Assembly: GCA_027592785.1 (NCBI GenBank)
Contig: JAQCLD010000004.1
Span: forward strand, 1-64,000
DNA: 64,000 nucleotides
Reading direction: 5' to 3'
Source of the DNA: Acidobacteriota bacterium
Lineage (GTDB): Bacteria > Acidobacteriota > Terriglobia > Bryobacterales > UBA6623
Shown here: positions 48,646 through 58,242 of the stretch, one piece after another
Position numbering within the stretch: the first letter of the stretch is position 1
Layout: every line of letters starts with the position of its first letter
Translations under genes and position numbers: made by a program
Notes under the pieces: model-generated
The model's input: the letters and a program-made list of their open reading frames with translations, nothing else
What the model was told of the DNA's origin: nothing
The model's database searches: none

Positions 48646-48899
48646 CGCAATCAGTGAGACGGACGCCAGCGTCCCGTGGTTCCAAAATTCTCATCTCACT
48701 TAACTTATTGAAACCGAACGCTTTCCGTCGATCCAACCGTGGAGGCCGCGATACGCCATCCGCCGCTTCGGAACGTGATTACAGCAACGCTCTAGTTTAC
48801 ACGCTAGCCGGCTTGGGGACCGCAAACGACCGTACCTGTCCGTGCGCTAAAGATTTGCGGCCCAACTCCGCCGTGGGGTAGCATGCGACGTACGTCTAC

Positions 48900-50264
48900 A
48901 TGGCCGAACCAACCTACCTCGATCCTTATAAGCGAACTCACGAGCACATTGAAGAACCTCCGATAGCGTTCGGCGAGATCCTAAAGCGCATCGGGCCGGG
49001 CATGATCCTGGCGGCGTCGATCGTCGGCTCGGGCGAACTTATTGCCACCACAGTATTGGGCGCCGAAGTCGGCTACACGCTGCTCTGGTTGATCATCGTC
49101 AGCTGCCTGATCAAGATCGTCGTCCAAAACGAACTAGGCCGTTATTCGATCGCCACCGGCGAGACCACGCTCGAAGCGTTCGACCGGCTGCCCGGCCCAC
49201 GCTGGAAAGTTTCGTGGATGGTCTGGTGTTGGTTTGTGATGGTCGTGGCAACGTTGATGCAGATCGGGGCCATGATGGGCGGCATTGGCGAAGTCCTCAA
49301 CCGGCAATTCGCCGAGATCCCGATCAATGCCTGGGTATGGATCCTCAACTTCTTAACGGTGGGGCTGCTCATCGGCGGAAGGTATGCGGTGGTCGAGCGC
49401 GTCGCTACGGTTCTTGTGGTGTTTTTCACTGTGATGACGGTGGGCTGCACAGCGATCTTGTTCATGCTGCCTGAGTACTTCGCCATCGCCGACGTAGTCG
49501 GTGGATTATCGTTCCATCTTCCGGACAGCGGCATTGCCACGGCGGTCGCCGCGTTCGGCATTACCGGCGTGGGCGGCACCGAGTTGGTGATGTATCCCTA
49601 TTGGTGCATCGAGAAGGGCTACGCCCGTTATACGGGGCCCCGTGACGAATCGCCGGAATGGAAACGGCGCGCTCACGGCTGGGTGCGGGTGATGGGCGTC
49701 GACGTGATCTCGTCGATGATCGTCTACACCTTCGCGACGATCGCCTTCTACTTGCTCGGCGCTGGCGTGTTGAATGGCATGGGACTGGTGCCGGCCGGTT
49801 CACAGATGGTCGATACGTTGTCGAACCTCTACACACAGACGCTGGGAATGTGGTCGCTGCCGATCTTCTTGGTCGGAGCTGTTGCCGTTTTATACTCCAC
49901 CGTCTTTTCATCAACGGCGGCACACTGCCGCGTGTTCGCGGACTTCGTGGGTATGGTGGGCATCTACGACCGGCGCAACTATGCGCTGCGGCTGAAGATG
50001 ATTCGGATCTTCGTTGTTATTTTGCTATTCGTGCCTTCGGTCTATTTCATGGTCGTGGGCGATCCCGTGCGTATGGTGAGGATCGGCGGCATCGCGCAGG
50101 CCTTCATGCTGCCTGTCATCGGCTTTGCCGCAGTGTACTTGCGTTACAAACACATGCCCTCATCGATCCTGCCGAAGGGCTGGGTGACGCTAGCACTGTG
50201 GATCAGCGCCAGCGTGATGGCCGTGATGCTGGGCTATTCGATCATCCAGCGGCTGTTCGGCTAA
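48900..50264 (+). CDS. Nramp-family transporter, divergent (no DPGN/MPHN)
   Basis: GPGMILAASIVGSGELIATTVLGAEVGYTLLWLIIVS; GITGVGGTELVMYPYWCIEKG; multi-TM. Confidence 0.82.
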   Translation: MAEPTYLDPYKRTHEHIEEPPIAFGEILKRIGPGMILAASIVGSGELIATTVLGAEVGYTLLWLIIVSCLIKIVVQNELGRYSIATGETTLEAFDRLPGPRWKVSWMVWCWFVMVVATLMQIGAMMGGIGEVLNRQFAEIPINAWVWILNFLTVGLLIGGRYAVVERVATVLVVFFTVMTVGCTAILFMLPEYFAIADVVGGLSFHLPDSGIATAVAAFGITGVGGTELVMYPYWCIEKGYARYTGPRDESPEWKRRAHGWVRVMGVDVISSMIVYTFATIAFYLLGAGVLNGMGLVPAGSQMVDTLSNLYTQTLGMWSLPIFLVGAVAVLYSTVFSSTAAHCRVFADFVGMVGIYDRRNYALRLKMIRIFVVILLFVPSVYFMVVGDPVRMVRIGGIAQAFMLPVIGFAAVYLRYKHMPSSILPKGWVTLALWISASVMAVMLGYSIIQRLFG

Positions 50265-51655
50265 GCAACGAGCCGCCAGACGGCGGCAACGACAAAGCAG
50301 ACCACGAAGGCTATGGCGAGCGGCAGCAATGCCCCGATCGTCGTCCAACGGGCGCTGCGCGTCTCTTTCCAAATCGTCAGGATCGTTGTCGCGCAAGGGT
50401 TGTGCAGCAACGAGAACAGCATGAGCGACACGGCGGTCAGCAACGTCCAGCCATGCTCATCGACGAGGATCCTGCGAATGTCGTCGTAGGAGGTCGGCTC
50501 GGTCATCATACCCACGCCGAGGTAGGCCATCATCATCGTGGGTACGACAATTTCATTCGCTGGAATGGCAATGATGTAGGCCAGGATGATGACACCGTCG
50601 AGGCCCAAGGCCCAGCCAAAGGGCTCCAAGAAGTCCACCGAGTGCTGAGCCAAACTGGCGTCGCCCCAAGTGACGTTTGCCAAGATCCAAATTACCGCGC
50701 CGGCAGGAGCCGCCGTTAGGATGGCCCGCCACAACACGAAAAGGGTGCGGTCTATCAACGACGTGTACAGAATGCGCAGGATGCTCGGTCGCCGGTAGGG
50801 CGGCAGTTCCAAGGTGAACGCGGAAGCCTCGCCCTGTAGCACGGTCTTGGAGAGCACCCAGGAGACGATCAAGGTCATGATCACACCCAAGAGCACCACG
50901 CCGACAACGGCGCCCGCTGCCGCCACCGCGGCGAAGGCCGGAGGGAAGGCGGCCCCAACGAAAATGACGGCCAGCATGATCAGTGTTGGATAGCGCCCAT
51001 TGCAGGGGACAAAGTTATTGGTGAGAATGGCAATCAACCGTTCGCGCGGAGAGTCGATCACTCGTGTGGCGATGACTCCGGCGGCGTTGCAGCCAAAACC
51101 CATGGCCATGGTCAGAGCCTGCTTGCCGTGGGCCCCGGCCTTGCGGAACAGCCAGTCCATGTTGAAGGCGACGCGCGGCAGATAGCCGAGGTCTTCGAGG
51201 ATGGTGAAAACCGGGAAGAAGATCGCCATGGGCGGCAGCATGACGCTGATGACCCAGGCGAGCCCGCGATAAACGCCGTGCCAGATAAAGCCCGTCAGCC
51301 ACCAGGGCGCGCCCAGTGCGTCAAACCAGCCGGCTGCGAGGTCCTCAAAGGAGAACAGCAAGCTGGCCAACATCGCCGAGGGCACGTTCGCGCCAAGGAT
51401 CGTCAGATAGAAAATGCAGGACAGAATCAGCAGCATGATCGGCAGACCGAAGATCTGCGACGTCACTACCCTGTCGATTCGTTGGTCCAGGTCCCAGTTC
51501 TGCGAGCCGCGGCCTTTGACGGCGCGGTCAACGATAATGCTGGACTGTTCGTAAAGCGCCGCGACCATGTCGTCGCGAACGGTTGCGCCGAGCTGTCGCC
51601 GCAAACCGTCGGCACGATCGAGAACGGATTGCGGCGTGGTCGCAGAGGCGCTCAC
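50261..51655 (-). CDS. feoB: FeoB membrane (nucleoside-recognition/Gate) subunit, split
   Basis: FPVFTILEDLGYLPRVAFNMDWLFRKAGAHGKQALTMAMGFGCNAAGVIATRVIDSPRERLIAILTNNFVPCNGR; starts GTG in GTGA overlap with the GTPase ORF. Confidence 0.9.
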   Translation of the reverse strand: MSASATTPQSVLDRADGLRRQLGATVRDDMVAALYEQSSIIVDRAVKGRGSQNWDLDQRIDRVVTSQIFGLPIMLLILSCIFYLTILGANVPSAMLASLLFSFEDLAAGWFDALGAPWWLTGFIWHGVYRGLAWVISVMLPPMAIFFPVFTILEDLGYLPRVAFNMDWLFRKAGAHGKQALTMAMGFGCNAAGVIATRVIDSPRERLIAILTNNFVPCNGRYPTLIMLAVIFVGAAFPPAFAAVAAAGAVVGVVLLGVIMTLIVSWVLSKTVLQGEASAFTLELPPYRRPSILRILYTSLIDRTLFVLWRAILTAAPAGAVIWILANVTWGDASLAQHSVDFLEPFGWALGLDGVIILAYIIAIPANEIVVPTMMMAYLGVGMMTEPTSYDDIRRILVDEHGWTLLTAVSLMLFSLLHNPCATTILTIWKETRSARWTTIGALLPLAIAFVVCFVVAAVWRLVA

Positions 51656-52476
51656 TGCGAACCCTGCAAAGCCACCAAGCGGCTGTGCCCCTCTGCCGAT
51701 GCGGACTGGGAAGCTTGCATCCCGTTGAGTTCGCCCGCAATGAGCGCTTGGCGGACCCGATGATCGCCGTCCAACAGACGCATTGCGACCCAACGGGCGT
51801 TGGGCAGGCCGGGCGCGAGTTCCTCGATCATCGGGACTAACTCTTCGACGGCGACACGCACCTTGTCGGGAGGAGCGGGGCGAAACGGCTGGGTGACGAT
51901 CGCGCCGCTGACGACGTCGGCAACGGTTTGTACAAGATGAGGTAAGCCTTCTTTGGTGCGGGCTACGGTGGGAACCGCCGGCACGCCGAGGTCGCGCGAG
52001 AGACTGCGCACGTCGACAGTTAAGCCCTTACGCTTGGCTTCGTCCATGAGGTTGACGCAGATGACGACCTTGTCGGTGATCTCTAGTACCTGCATGGCTA
52101 AGTTGAGATTGCGCTCCAAGGCGGTTGCGTCGACGACGACGATGGTGCAGTCAGGCTGCCCGAACAGCAGAAAGTTGCGGGCGACCTCTTCGTCCTGCGA
52201 CGCCGACAGCAGTGAGTACGTCCCGGGCAGGTCGACGAGCTTGTAGCGCTTGCCGCCGAAACCGTAGGCTCCCTCGGCGCGGGTAACCGTCTTGCCGGTC
52301 CAGTTGCCGACGTGTTGGTTGAGGCCGGTGAGCGCGTTGAAGACCGAGGATTTGCCGGTGTTCGGATTGCCGGCAAGAGCAATTAGGTAATCGGTATTGG
52401 CAAGCGAAACGCCCATCTGCGCTAGTTGCGCGTGTGCTGGGCAGGCCTCGCAATCGTGTCCTGTGGGGTTACTCAC
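51652..52476 (-). CDS. feoB: FeoB GTPase subunit, split
   Basis: CEACPAH...IALAGNPNTGKSSVFNALTGLNQHVGNWTGKTV...LVDLPGTYSL...VNLMDEAK. GTG start in GTGA overlap with the DtxR-FeoA gene. Confidence 0.92.
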   Translation of the reverse strand: MSNPTGHDCEACPAHAQLAQMGVSLANTDYLIALAGNPNTGKSSVFNALTGLNQHVGNWTGKTVTRAEGAYGFGGKRYKLVDLPGTYSLLSASQDEEVARNFLLFGQPDCTIVVVDATALERNLNLAMQVLEITDKVVICVNLMDEAKRKGLTVDVRSLSRDLGVPAVPTVARTKEGLPHLVQTVADVVSGAIVTQPFRPAPPDKVRVAVEELVPMIEELAPGLPNARWVAMRLLDGDHRVRQALIAGELNGMQASQSASAEGHSRLVALQGSQ

Positions 52477-53525
52477 GCTGCCACTCCTTCTCGGTCGGCG
52501 GCGGGGGCCAACGGTCTTACCCAGATCAAACGCGCCTGCTCGGCGCGCAACGCAATTGTCGTGTCGCGGATGCGAAAGGCTCGCGGATCGCCGAACGTAT
52601 TGTCGAGTACCACAGACACTTTGGCGCCAGGTGTGAGTCCGAGGTCCATGAGTCGTCTGCGGCTGAAGCCGCGACAGGCGTCGTCGATCTCCACGACTTC
52701 GGCGACAACGCCCTTGTTGAGGTCGGCCAAGGACGTCGCTACGCGTGGAAGACTCTGCCCGACTTCGGTCGGATGAACGTGAATATTCGCGGCCACGGCT
52801 GGAGCGAGGCGATGTTCGTTGACGCCGTCGCTGATCACCAAGCGTTCCTCGTCCTGATCGAGGATGCGGACGATCATGCCGGGCCGCAGTCCGGCGGCTA
52901 GAATTTGCTGAAACACCACGGTGGGTTCGTCTTCCATGTGGACGATGCGAGCCGACTTGTCCGAAGGCCACTCGGCGAGCGACACGGCGTGCAACTGTTC
53001 GAGATGCCCATCCCGGGTGGGGATGGGATCGCCGTGCGGATCGCTCTGCGGATGTCCCAGATGGGCATCGAGCTCGTCCAAGTAGTCAGCTGACAGACCA
53101 TGCTCGGCCTTCTCGGCAGCCTGGTGCAGTTTGTCGAGCGGCAAGCCGGCATCGTCGGCGAGATAGCGTTCCCAAAGGCGATGGGCGCGAACGACGTGCA
53201 GGGCGAGCTGTTCTCCTTTGGCGGTAAGCCCAAAGCCGCCCGGAGCCACATGCAGGAGTCCACGCTTTTGCATGTCGGTGCACAGTTGCAACACGGTCGT
53301 CGGTGAGGCGTGCATGGCGCCGGAAAGAGATTCCAACGTGGCCGCTTTGCCGCGCTGCTCCCAGGAGAGGACGTGTTTGAGGGCGTCCTCGACAAGCTCG
53401 CGCCGCAAGCGGTCGCGGCGTGACGACAAAAGCGCTGCAAGGCCGACTCGCGGCCAATAAACCAGAGCCACCACGGTCGCCAGGACGAGCCAAGGCATGG
53501 GTGAATCAATCATCAGCGCTGCCAT
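52473..53525 (-). CDS. Membrane-anchored DtxR-like regulator fused to a C-terminal FeoA domain
   Basis: N-terminal TM MPWLVLATVVALVYWPRVGLAALL; DtxR-like wHTH and dimerisation (VRAHRLWERYLADDAGL...EHGLSADYLDELDAHLGHPQSDPHGDPIP); FeoA (VVEIDDACRGFSRRRLMDLGLTPGAKVSVVLDNTFGDPRAFRIRDTTIALRAEQA). Confidence 0.87.
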   Translation of the reverse strand: MAALMIDSPMPWLVLATVVALVYWPRVGLAALLSSRRDRLRRELVEDALKHVLSWEQRGKAATLESLSGAMHASPTTVLQLCTDMQKRGLLHVAPGGFGLTAKGEQLALHVVRAHRLWERYLADDAGLPLDKLHQAAEKAEHGLSADYLDELDAHLGHPQSDPHGDPIPTRDGHLEQLHAVSLAEWPSDKSARIVHMEDEPTVVFQQILAAGLRPGMIVRILDQDEERLVISDGVNEHRLAPAVAANIHVHPTEVGQSLPRVATSLADLNKGVVAEVVEIDDACRGFSRRRLMDLGLTPGAKVSVVLDNTFGDPRAFRIRDTTIALRAEQARLIWVRPLAPAADREGVAA

Positions 53526-54192
53526 CCTTGGTGGACATCGTCACTTGAATCTCGGCGCATACTTTGACGCCCAACGCGTGCACCTTCTCATCGCTGCCGA
53601 CTTGCAGCATGAGCGGACCGTCAAATGGACCTTTCTCCACCAGGCGCAAGCCCACGCCGGGGCGGATGCCTAAGGACGACAGGTAGCGAAGGATCTCGGG
53701 ATCACGGTCGGAGACGCACAGTACCAGCGCGGAGTAGCCGACAGGCAGCTCGAGCAACCCTTGTTGGGAGCGCTCGGGTATCGTGCCGTCCTTTCGCGGA
53801 ATGAGGTGTCCGTGAGGATCTTCAATGGGATCGCCCAGTTGCTCGGCAATACGGTCTTCAAAGCGTTCGGAGATGGCGTGCTCGAGCTTCTCGGCCTCGT
53901 CGTGGACTTCGTCCCAGCGGTATCCCAGCGAGTCGTGGAGAAATTTCTCAAGGAGACGATGGTGTCGAATGATCTCGAGCGCGCGCTTGCGGCCGCGGCC
54001 GGTTAGCTTGGCGCCTTGATGCTTTTCGTAGGCGATCCACGGCTGGTCTTTCTCTGAAAGCTTCTTGAGCATCCCCGTGACCGAGGCGGGGGCGATCTCG
54101 AGATGTTTGGCGATGGAGGCCGTACTGGCGCGGCCACCGTCTTCTTCCAACTCGTAGATTGTTTTGAGATAGTCGTCGATTGCCTCAGTCAC
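53506..54192 (-). CDS. DtxR/MntR-family metal-dependent transcriptional regulator
   Basis: AIDDYLKTIYELEEDGGRASTASIAKHLEIAPASVTGMLKKLSEK...HHRLLEKFLHDSLGYRWDEVHDEAEKLEHAIS; C-terminal SH3-like region. Confidence 0.93.
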   Translation of the reverse strand: MTEAIDDYLKTIYELEEDGGRASTASIAKHLEIAPASVTGMLKKLSEKDQPWIAYEKHQGAKLTGRGRKRALEIIRHHRLLEKFLHDSLGYRWDEVHDEAEKLEHAISERFEDRIAEQLGDPIEDPHGHLIPRKDGTIPERSQQGLLELPVGYSALVLCVSDRDPEILRYLSSLGIRPGVGLRLVEKGPFDGPLMLQVGSDEKVHALGVKVCAEIQVTMSTKDGSADD

Positions 54193-54216
54193 GACCGGGT
54201 CCCCCGCTGCTGATAA

Positions 54217-54230
54217 TTAGGCATACCTAA
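54217..54230. promoter_or_regulatory. Palindromic metal-regulator operator TTAGGCATACCTAA upstream of dtxR/feo operon
   Basis: TTAGG-CATA-CCTAA perfect inverted repeat, about 25 bp upstream of the DtxR start codon; resembles DtxR/MntR/SirR boxes. Confidence 0.8.
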
Positions 54231-54279
54231 ATTACAGTCTAGGACGTGCTGGAGGGCCGGTCAAGAGAATTCAACGACT

Positions 54280-56910
54280 CTACCGGATCTCGATCGTCAC
54301 CGAATTGGTGCGAATTCCGTCCACGACGAGATAGACCTCGACGACGCCGGCGCCGGAGAGAGAGTCGGGGATCTGGACGTTCACTTGGTCGAGACCGACG
54401 AACTGGGATTGGGCTGCAAAGCCGACGACCGAGGCCGGCAGGCCGTTGATGAATGCTTGAACCGATGAGGAGCCGCGGATTCCCGAGCCAAACAGCAGGA
54501 CGACGACAGGGTCCTGGCCATTGCCGACCGATACAGGGACCGTGCGGTGTTGACCGTCGCTGAATGCCGTCACGGTGACCGGTGTTTGGGTTGAGTTGGG
54601 AGCGACGCGCACGGCCACTGCGGCTGCTGGGCCTTCGCCGGCGCCTGCACTGGCGAACAGGCCGGGATTGACTGCGACGATTTGTATCTCCACGGTAGCT
54701 TCGGAGCCGTCGCTGAAGTGAACGATGAGCGTAGCGGCGCCAGGCGAGGAAGCGCCCGGCACCTCGAAGTTGATTTGACCGGGGCTGACGAAGAAAAGCG
54801 CGGCGGTCCGTTCGACTCCGAGGCCGTCTTTGACGCGGATAGATGCGCCCGCCAAGTCTAACGGGAGCGGAATCGCTTGGGCTACCTCAACACTTTCAGC
54901 AAAGGCGCTGCCGAAGACGGAAGTGATCTGTCCAGGGGCGAGTCCCCCGCCCCGGAAGTTGGCGCCATGAACGATCGCCGTGGGGTCCAACTTAAGGCGC
55001 GAACTGGGGCTCCAGGTGAGGCCATGGTCGGTGCTCTTGTAGAGTCCAGCACCCCGTGTCGCGGCGTAAGCGACGCCGTTGGCGGCAAAGACTTGGCGCA
55101 CGCTTTGTGCGGGGAATCCTTGGGTTGAAGCCTGCCAGTTATCGCCGTAATCGCTGCTGCGGTAGACGCCGAATTCGGTAGCGACCAGCAGGTTCGCGGG
55201 AGCGTCAGGGGCGATCGCCAGGGAGCCGACGGTCACAGCGCCGTCGTTGGGTAAGCCGGAGTTGGCGGTTAAGAACAGGAACGCATCGGGTGTCGTTCGC
55301 AACAAGCCGAGCCCCTGAGTTCCGATATAGATTCGTTGCGAGTCGGTAGGGTCGACTTCAATCCAGCGCAGCGGGAACTCGTAGAAGTCGAATAGGTCAA
55401 AGTTTACGCCGCCATCGAGGCTAACCCAAAGGGACCAAGTTCCATTCAGGAATCCGATGGCCCAAACCGCGTTCGGCTGAGACCGATCCCAGGTGAAGTC
55501 CAAGATACTTCGTTGTGAGATTGGCGCGAACTGTTCGCCCCCAAACGTCTGCGCACCATCGACGGACCACAGATAACTCACGCGGTTCTGGAATGGCCCG
55601 GTGCTCCCGCCGATCAGCAGGCTCTGGCCGTTCGATGGGTCGATGGCTATAGTCCTCACGTCGCGGCTCATTGGCGAAACGGTCCAGTTGGCGCCGCCAT
55701 CGATGGATCGCGAAAACAAACCAAACAGCGTATCTGACGGTTCCACCGATCCGGCATAAAGTTTGCTGGCGTCCTGCGGATCGACGGCCAGCACGGTGTC
55801 GCTGGCGTGGAAGTAGCCGGCGCCTGAGTCGTTCCAGGTTAGGCCTCCGTCTGACGACTTGAACAGACCACCGCTGCCCAACGCGGCCCACACGGTCTGG
55901 CTATCGCTGGGGCTGATGGCTAGAGCGCGAACCGTCGATGCGTTGAGCCCCGTCGAACTGAGCGCCCAGGTCGCGCCTTGATCGGAGGTGGCGAACACGC
56001 CCGTGCCGTCGAATCCAGCAAGGAAACGGCCGGGCTCGGAGGGAATGGCGGCGAGTGTAGAACCAGGACCGACAGGCAGGCCCTGCTCTCCTGACCAAGA
56101 CTGACCGCGATTCTCGCTCCGAAGTAAACCAAAATCTTGAGTAAACGCCAGCAAATGATTGGAATCACTCGGGTCTACACCGATTGCCGCAATGGATGCT
56201 TCAGCAAGGCCTGTGACCAAGGTGATGGTGGAGCCCTGGGGGCTCAGAAATAGGAGGCCTCGATTCGACGCGAAGTAAATGCGCTCGGCGTCGCTTGGGT
56301 CAAATGCAATTCGCGAGAAAAAGACGTTGGCGGCCGCGTTGGTCGTCCAGGACGCTCCGCCGTCGGAACTCCGCAGAACCACTTCTACACCCGCTGCAGC
56401 AACGAACTGCGGATCGGCAGGTGAAAACTCAATCGCTACAACAAAGGAGCTCGGAAGTGGCCCCCCTGGCGACGCCCAGGTCGTACCGCCATCGGTCGAG
56501 CGGTAGATGCCGGCGCTCGTTGAGGCCAGAACCGTCAGCGGATCATCAGGCTTAACCGCCACGGACAGGACCGTGGCGCCTTCGAAGACATCGGTCGTTT
56601 GGCTCCAAACTCCGCCATTCACTGAGAGCCAGACGCCCTGAGCGCCCACTGCCGCGTAGAGTCTCCAACTCGGTCCATCCACTGAATTCACCGAGGTCGC
56701 CGGTAACCCGGCGCTGCGGTTGGCCCAAGTCCGGCCGCCGTCGGTGCTGCGGTAAACGCCGCCTACCGTGGCCGCGAAGACGACATTCGGCTGGGTGCGA
56801 ACAACCAGCAGATCGTTCACCTGGGCGCCGGGAGGGCCGCTCTGGGCTTGGAGCAAAAGGCTAAAGAGTAATAACGCGCAGATCGGCGCGGGGAGACGAC
56901 GGATTGACAT
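54280..56910 (-). CDS. Secreted BNR/YCF48-type repeat protein with C-terminal TIGR03437-like domain
   Basis: Repeated xxSxDGGxTW motifs; C-term ANFRGGGLAPGQITSVFGSAFA...FFVSPGQINFEVPG...VNPGLFAS...VNVQIPDSLSGAGVVEVYLVVDG. Confidence 0.85.
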   Translation of the reverse strand: MSIRRLPAPICALLLFSLLLQAQSGPPGAQVNDLLVVRTQPNVVFAATVGGVYRSTDGGRTWANRSAGLPATSVNSVDGPSWRLYAAVGAQGVWLSVNGGVWSQTTDVFEGATVLSVAVKPDDPLTVLASTSAGIYRSTDGGTTWASPGGPLPSSFVVAIEFSPADPQFVAAAGVEVVLRSSDGGASWTTNAAANVFFSRIAFDPSDAERIYFASNRGLLFLSPQGSTITLVTGLAEASIAAIGVDPSDSNHLLAFTQDFGLLRSENRGQSWSGEQGLPVGPGSTLAAIPSEPGRFLAGFDGTGVFATSDQGATWALSSTGLNASTVRALAISPSDSQTVWAALGSGGLFKSSDGGLTWNDSGAGYFHASDTVLAVDPQDASKLYAGSVEPSDTLFGLFSRSIDGGANWTVSPMSRDVRTIAIDPSNGQSLLIGGSTGPFQNRVSYLWSVDGAQTFGGEQFAPISQRSILDFTWDRSQPNAVWAIGFLNGTWSLWVSLDGGVNFDLFDFYEFPLRWIEVDPTDSQRIYIGTQGLGLLRTTPDAFLFLTANSGLPNDGAVTVGSLAIAPDAPANLLVATEFGVYRSSDYGDNWQASTQGFPAQSVRQVFAANGVAYAATRGAGLYKSTDHGLTWSPSSRLKLDPTAIVHGANFRGGGLAPGQITSVFGSAFAESVEVAQAIPLPLDLAGASIRVKDGLGVERTAALFFVSPGQINFEVPGASSPGAATLIVHFSDGSEATVEIQIVAVNPGLFASAGAGEGPAAAVAVRVAPNSTQTPVTVTAFSDGQHRTVPVSVGNGQDPVVVLLFGSGIRGSSSVQAFINGLPASVVGFAAQSQFVGLDQVNVQIPDSLSGAGVVEVYLVVDGIRTNSVTIEIR

Positions 56911-57092
56911 GTTGATTGAACGGCTAATCGAAGCTTGGCGGCCAAGTGTTAGACGGCGCGGGACGTGAAAGAATTACACGGTTGTGCGGCTCATGAGTAA
57001 AATCTTCCACACCGTATCGTGGCTCACAATGCCGTAAGTCACAGAAAACAAATATTATTGGAAACGGAGAAAGGATTGCTTACGCGTAAAGC

Positions 57093-57290
57093 ATGAAACT
57101 GTTCGGGTTGACCAACCACGGCCTAGCAGCCATCGGTCTTCTCACCCTAGCTCTCTGGGGAGTCTTGTGGGCGGAGCATTCGCTCAATCAACGCACCCAA
57201 GAGAACTACCAAGATCTAATGCGCGAGTGGCCTTCTTCGCCGGCTCATAACTCTACACCGGACGCTCTTGACGCCGGCTCAGTCGGCTAA
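57093..57290 (+). CDS. Small single-TM protein (65 aa), hypothetical
   Basis: MKLFGLTNHGLAAIGLLTLALWGVLWAEHSLNQRTQENYQDLM...; protein-like TM helix; purine-rich leader (GGAGAAAGGA) upstream. Confidence 0.5.
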   Translation: MKLFGLTNHGLAAIGLLTLALWGVLWAEHSLNQRTQENYQDLMREWPSSPAHNSTPDALDAGSVG

Positions 57291-58241
57291 GACCAACTTC
57301 CCGAAATCCGTCGCAGAGAGGTTGCCGCCACTCAGGACCAATACGAGTGATCCGTCGCCGGTAGCCTGACCTTCTAAAGACGCAGCAACGCCCACAGAAC
57401 CGCCCGGTTCGCCAACCAGTTTCTCGACTCCCCATAAATAGTTCACAGCCCGGGCAATCGACTCTTCTGACACCAGCAGGACGCCCTCCACGGTCGCTTT
57501 GATTAGACGAAAAGTTAGAGCGCCGGGCTTGGCCACCGTTAAGGCGTCCGCGAGCGAGGGGCCAGGGACGATCTCCGTCGGCTCGCCCGCCTGCAAGGAG
57601 CGCTGCATCGAAGGATTCTTTTCGGGTTGCACGCCGTAGACGCGGCAGTTTGGTCTTTCGGTCTTGACCACCGAAGCGATCCCCGAAATCAAACCGCCTC
57701 CGCTGACAGGGCACAGGATTGTGAAGTCGCCTGGCAACTGCTCGAGCAGTTCCAAACCGATTGTGCCGTCTCCGGCGATCGTGTTCACAGCATCATAGGG
57801 ATGCAGCAGGAGTCGTCCCGTTTCACGCTCGATGCGCTGGGTCGTCTCCCAGCGAGAAGCGTAGGAGTCGTCGCAAAGGACGACTTCCGCTCCCAACTCC
57901 TCGGTGCGCTGCCGCTTATATGCCGACGCGGAGCGCATCATCACAATTTGCGCGCTCAGGCCGTATTCCCGCGCCGCCCAAGCCACTGCCTGAGCGAAGT
58001 TGCCTGACGACGATGTGACGATGCCTTTTGCCTTGGCCTGCGCGAAGTCGGCCAGCACGGCATTGAGCGCCGGACGAACCTTGAAAGACCCAGTCGGATT
58101 ACGCGACTCCAGCTTGATGTAGACTGGACGCCGCAACCGCTCACTCAGCTCATGGCTGTGCAGCAGCGGCGTCGGCTGCAGCTTCGGCGCTATGCGTTCG
58201 CGGGCTGTACGGGCCTCAACAAGTATCTCCGGCGGCGTCAG
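57279..58241 (-). CDS. Threonine/serine dehydratase (PLP, fold type II), apparently CTG-initiated
   Basis: IKLESRNPTGSFKVR, SSGNFAQAVAWAA, PVSGGGLISGIA, LVLSGGN. In-frame upstream extension LTPPEILVEARTARERIAPKLQPTPLLHSHELSERL precedes the TTG start of the supplied ORF. Confidence 0.87.
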   Translation of the reverse strand: MTPPEILVEARTARERIAPKLQPTPLLHSHELSERLRRPVYIKLESRNPTGSFKVRPALNAVLADFAQAKAKGIVTSSSGNFAQAVAWAAREYGLSAQIVMMRSASAYKRQRTEELGAEVVLCDDSYASRWETTQRIERETGRLLLHPYDAVNTIAGDGTIGLELLEQLPGDFTILCPVSGGGLISGIASVVKTERPNCRVYGVQPEKNPSMQRSLQAGEPTEIVPGPSLADALTVAKPGALTFRLIKATVEGVLLVSEESIARAVNYLWGVEKLVGEPGGSVGVAASLEGQATGDGSLVLVLSGGNLSATDFGKLVLAD

Positions 58242-58242
58242 G

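Noticed and set aside
49658-50719. 353-aa + ORF overlapping the Nramp gene and feoB end
   Set aside because: Alternative frame of two clear genes; Arg/His/Gly-rich, no domain-like sequence.
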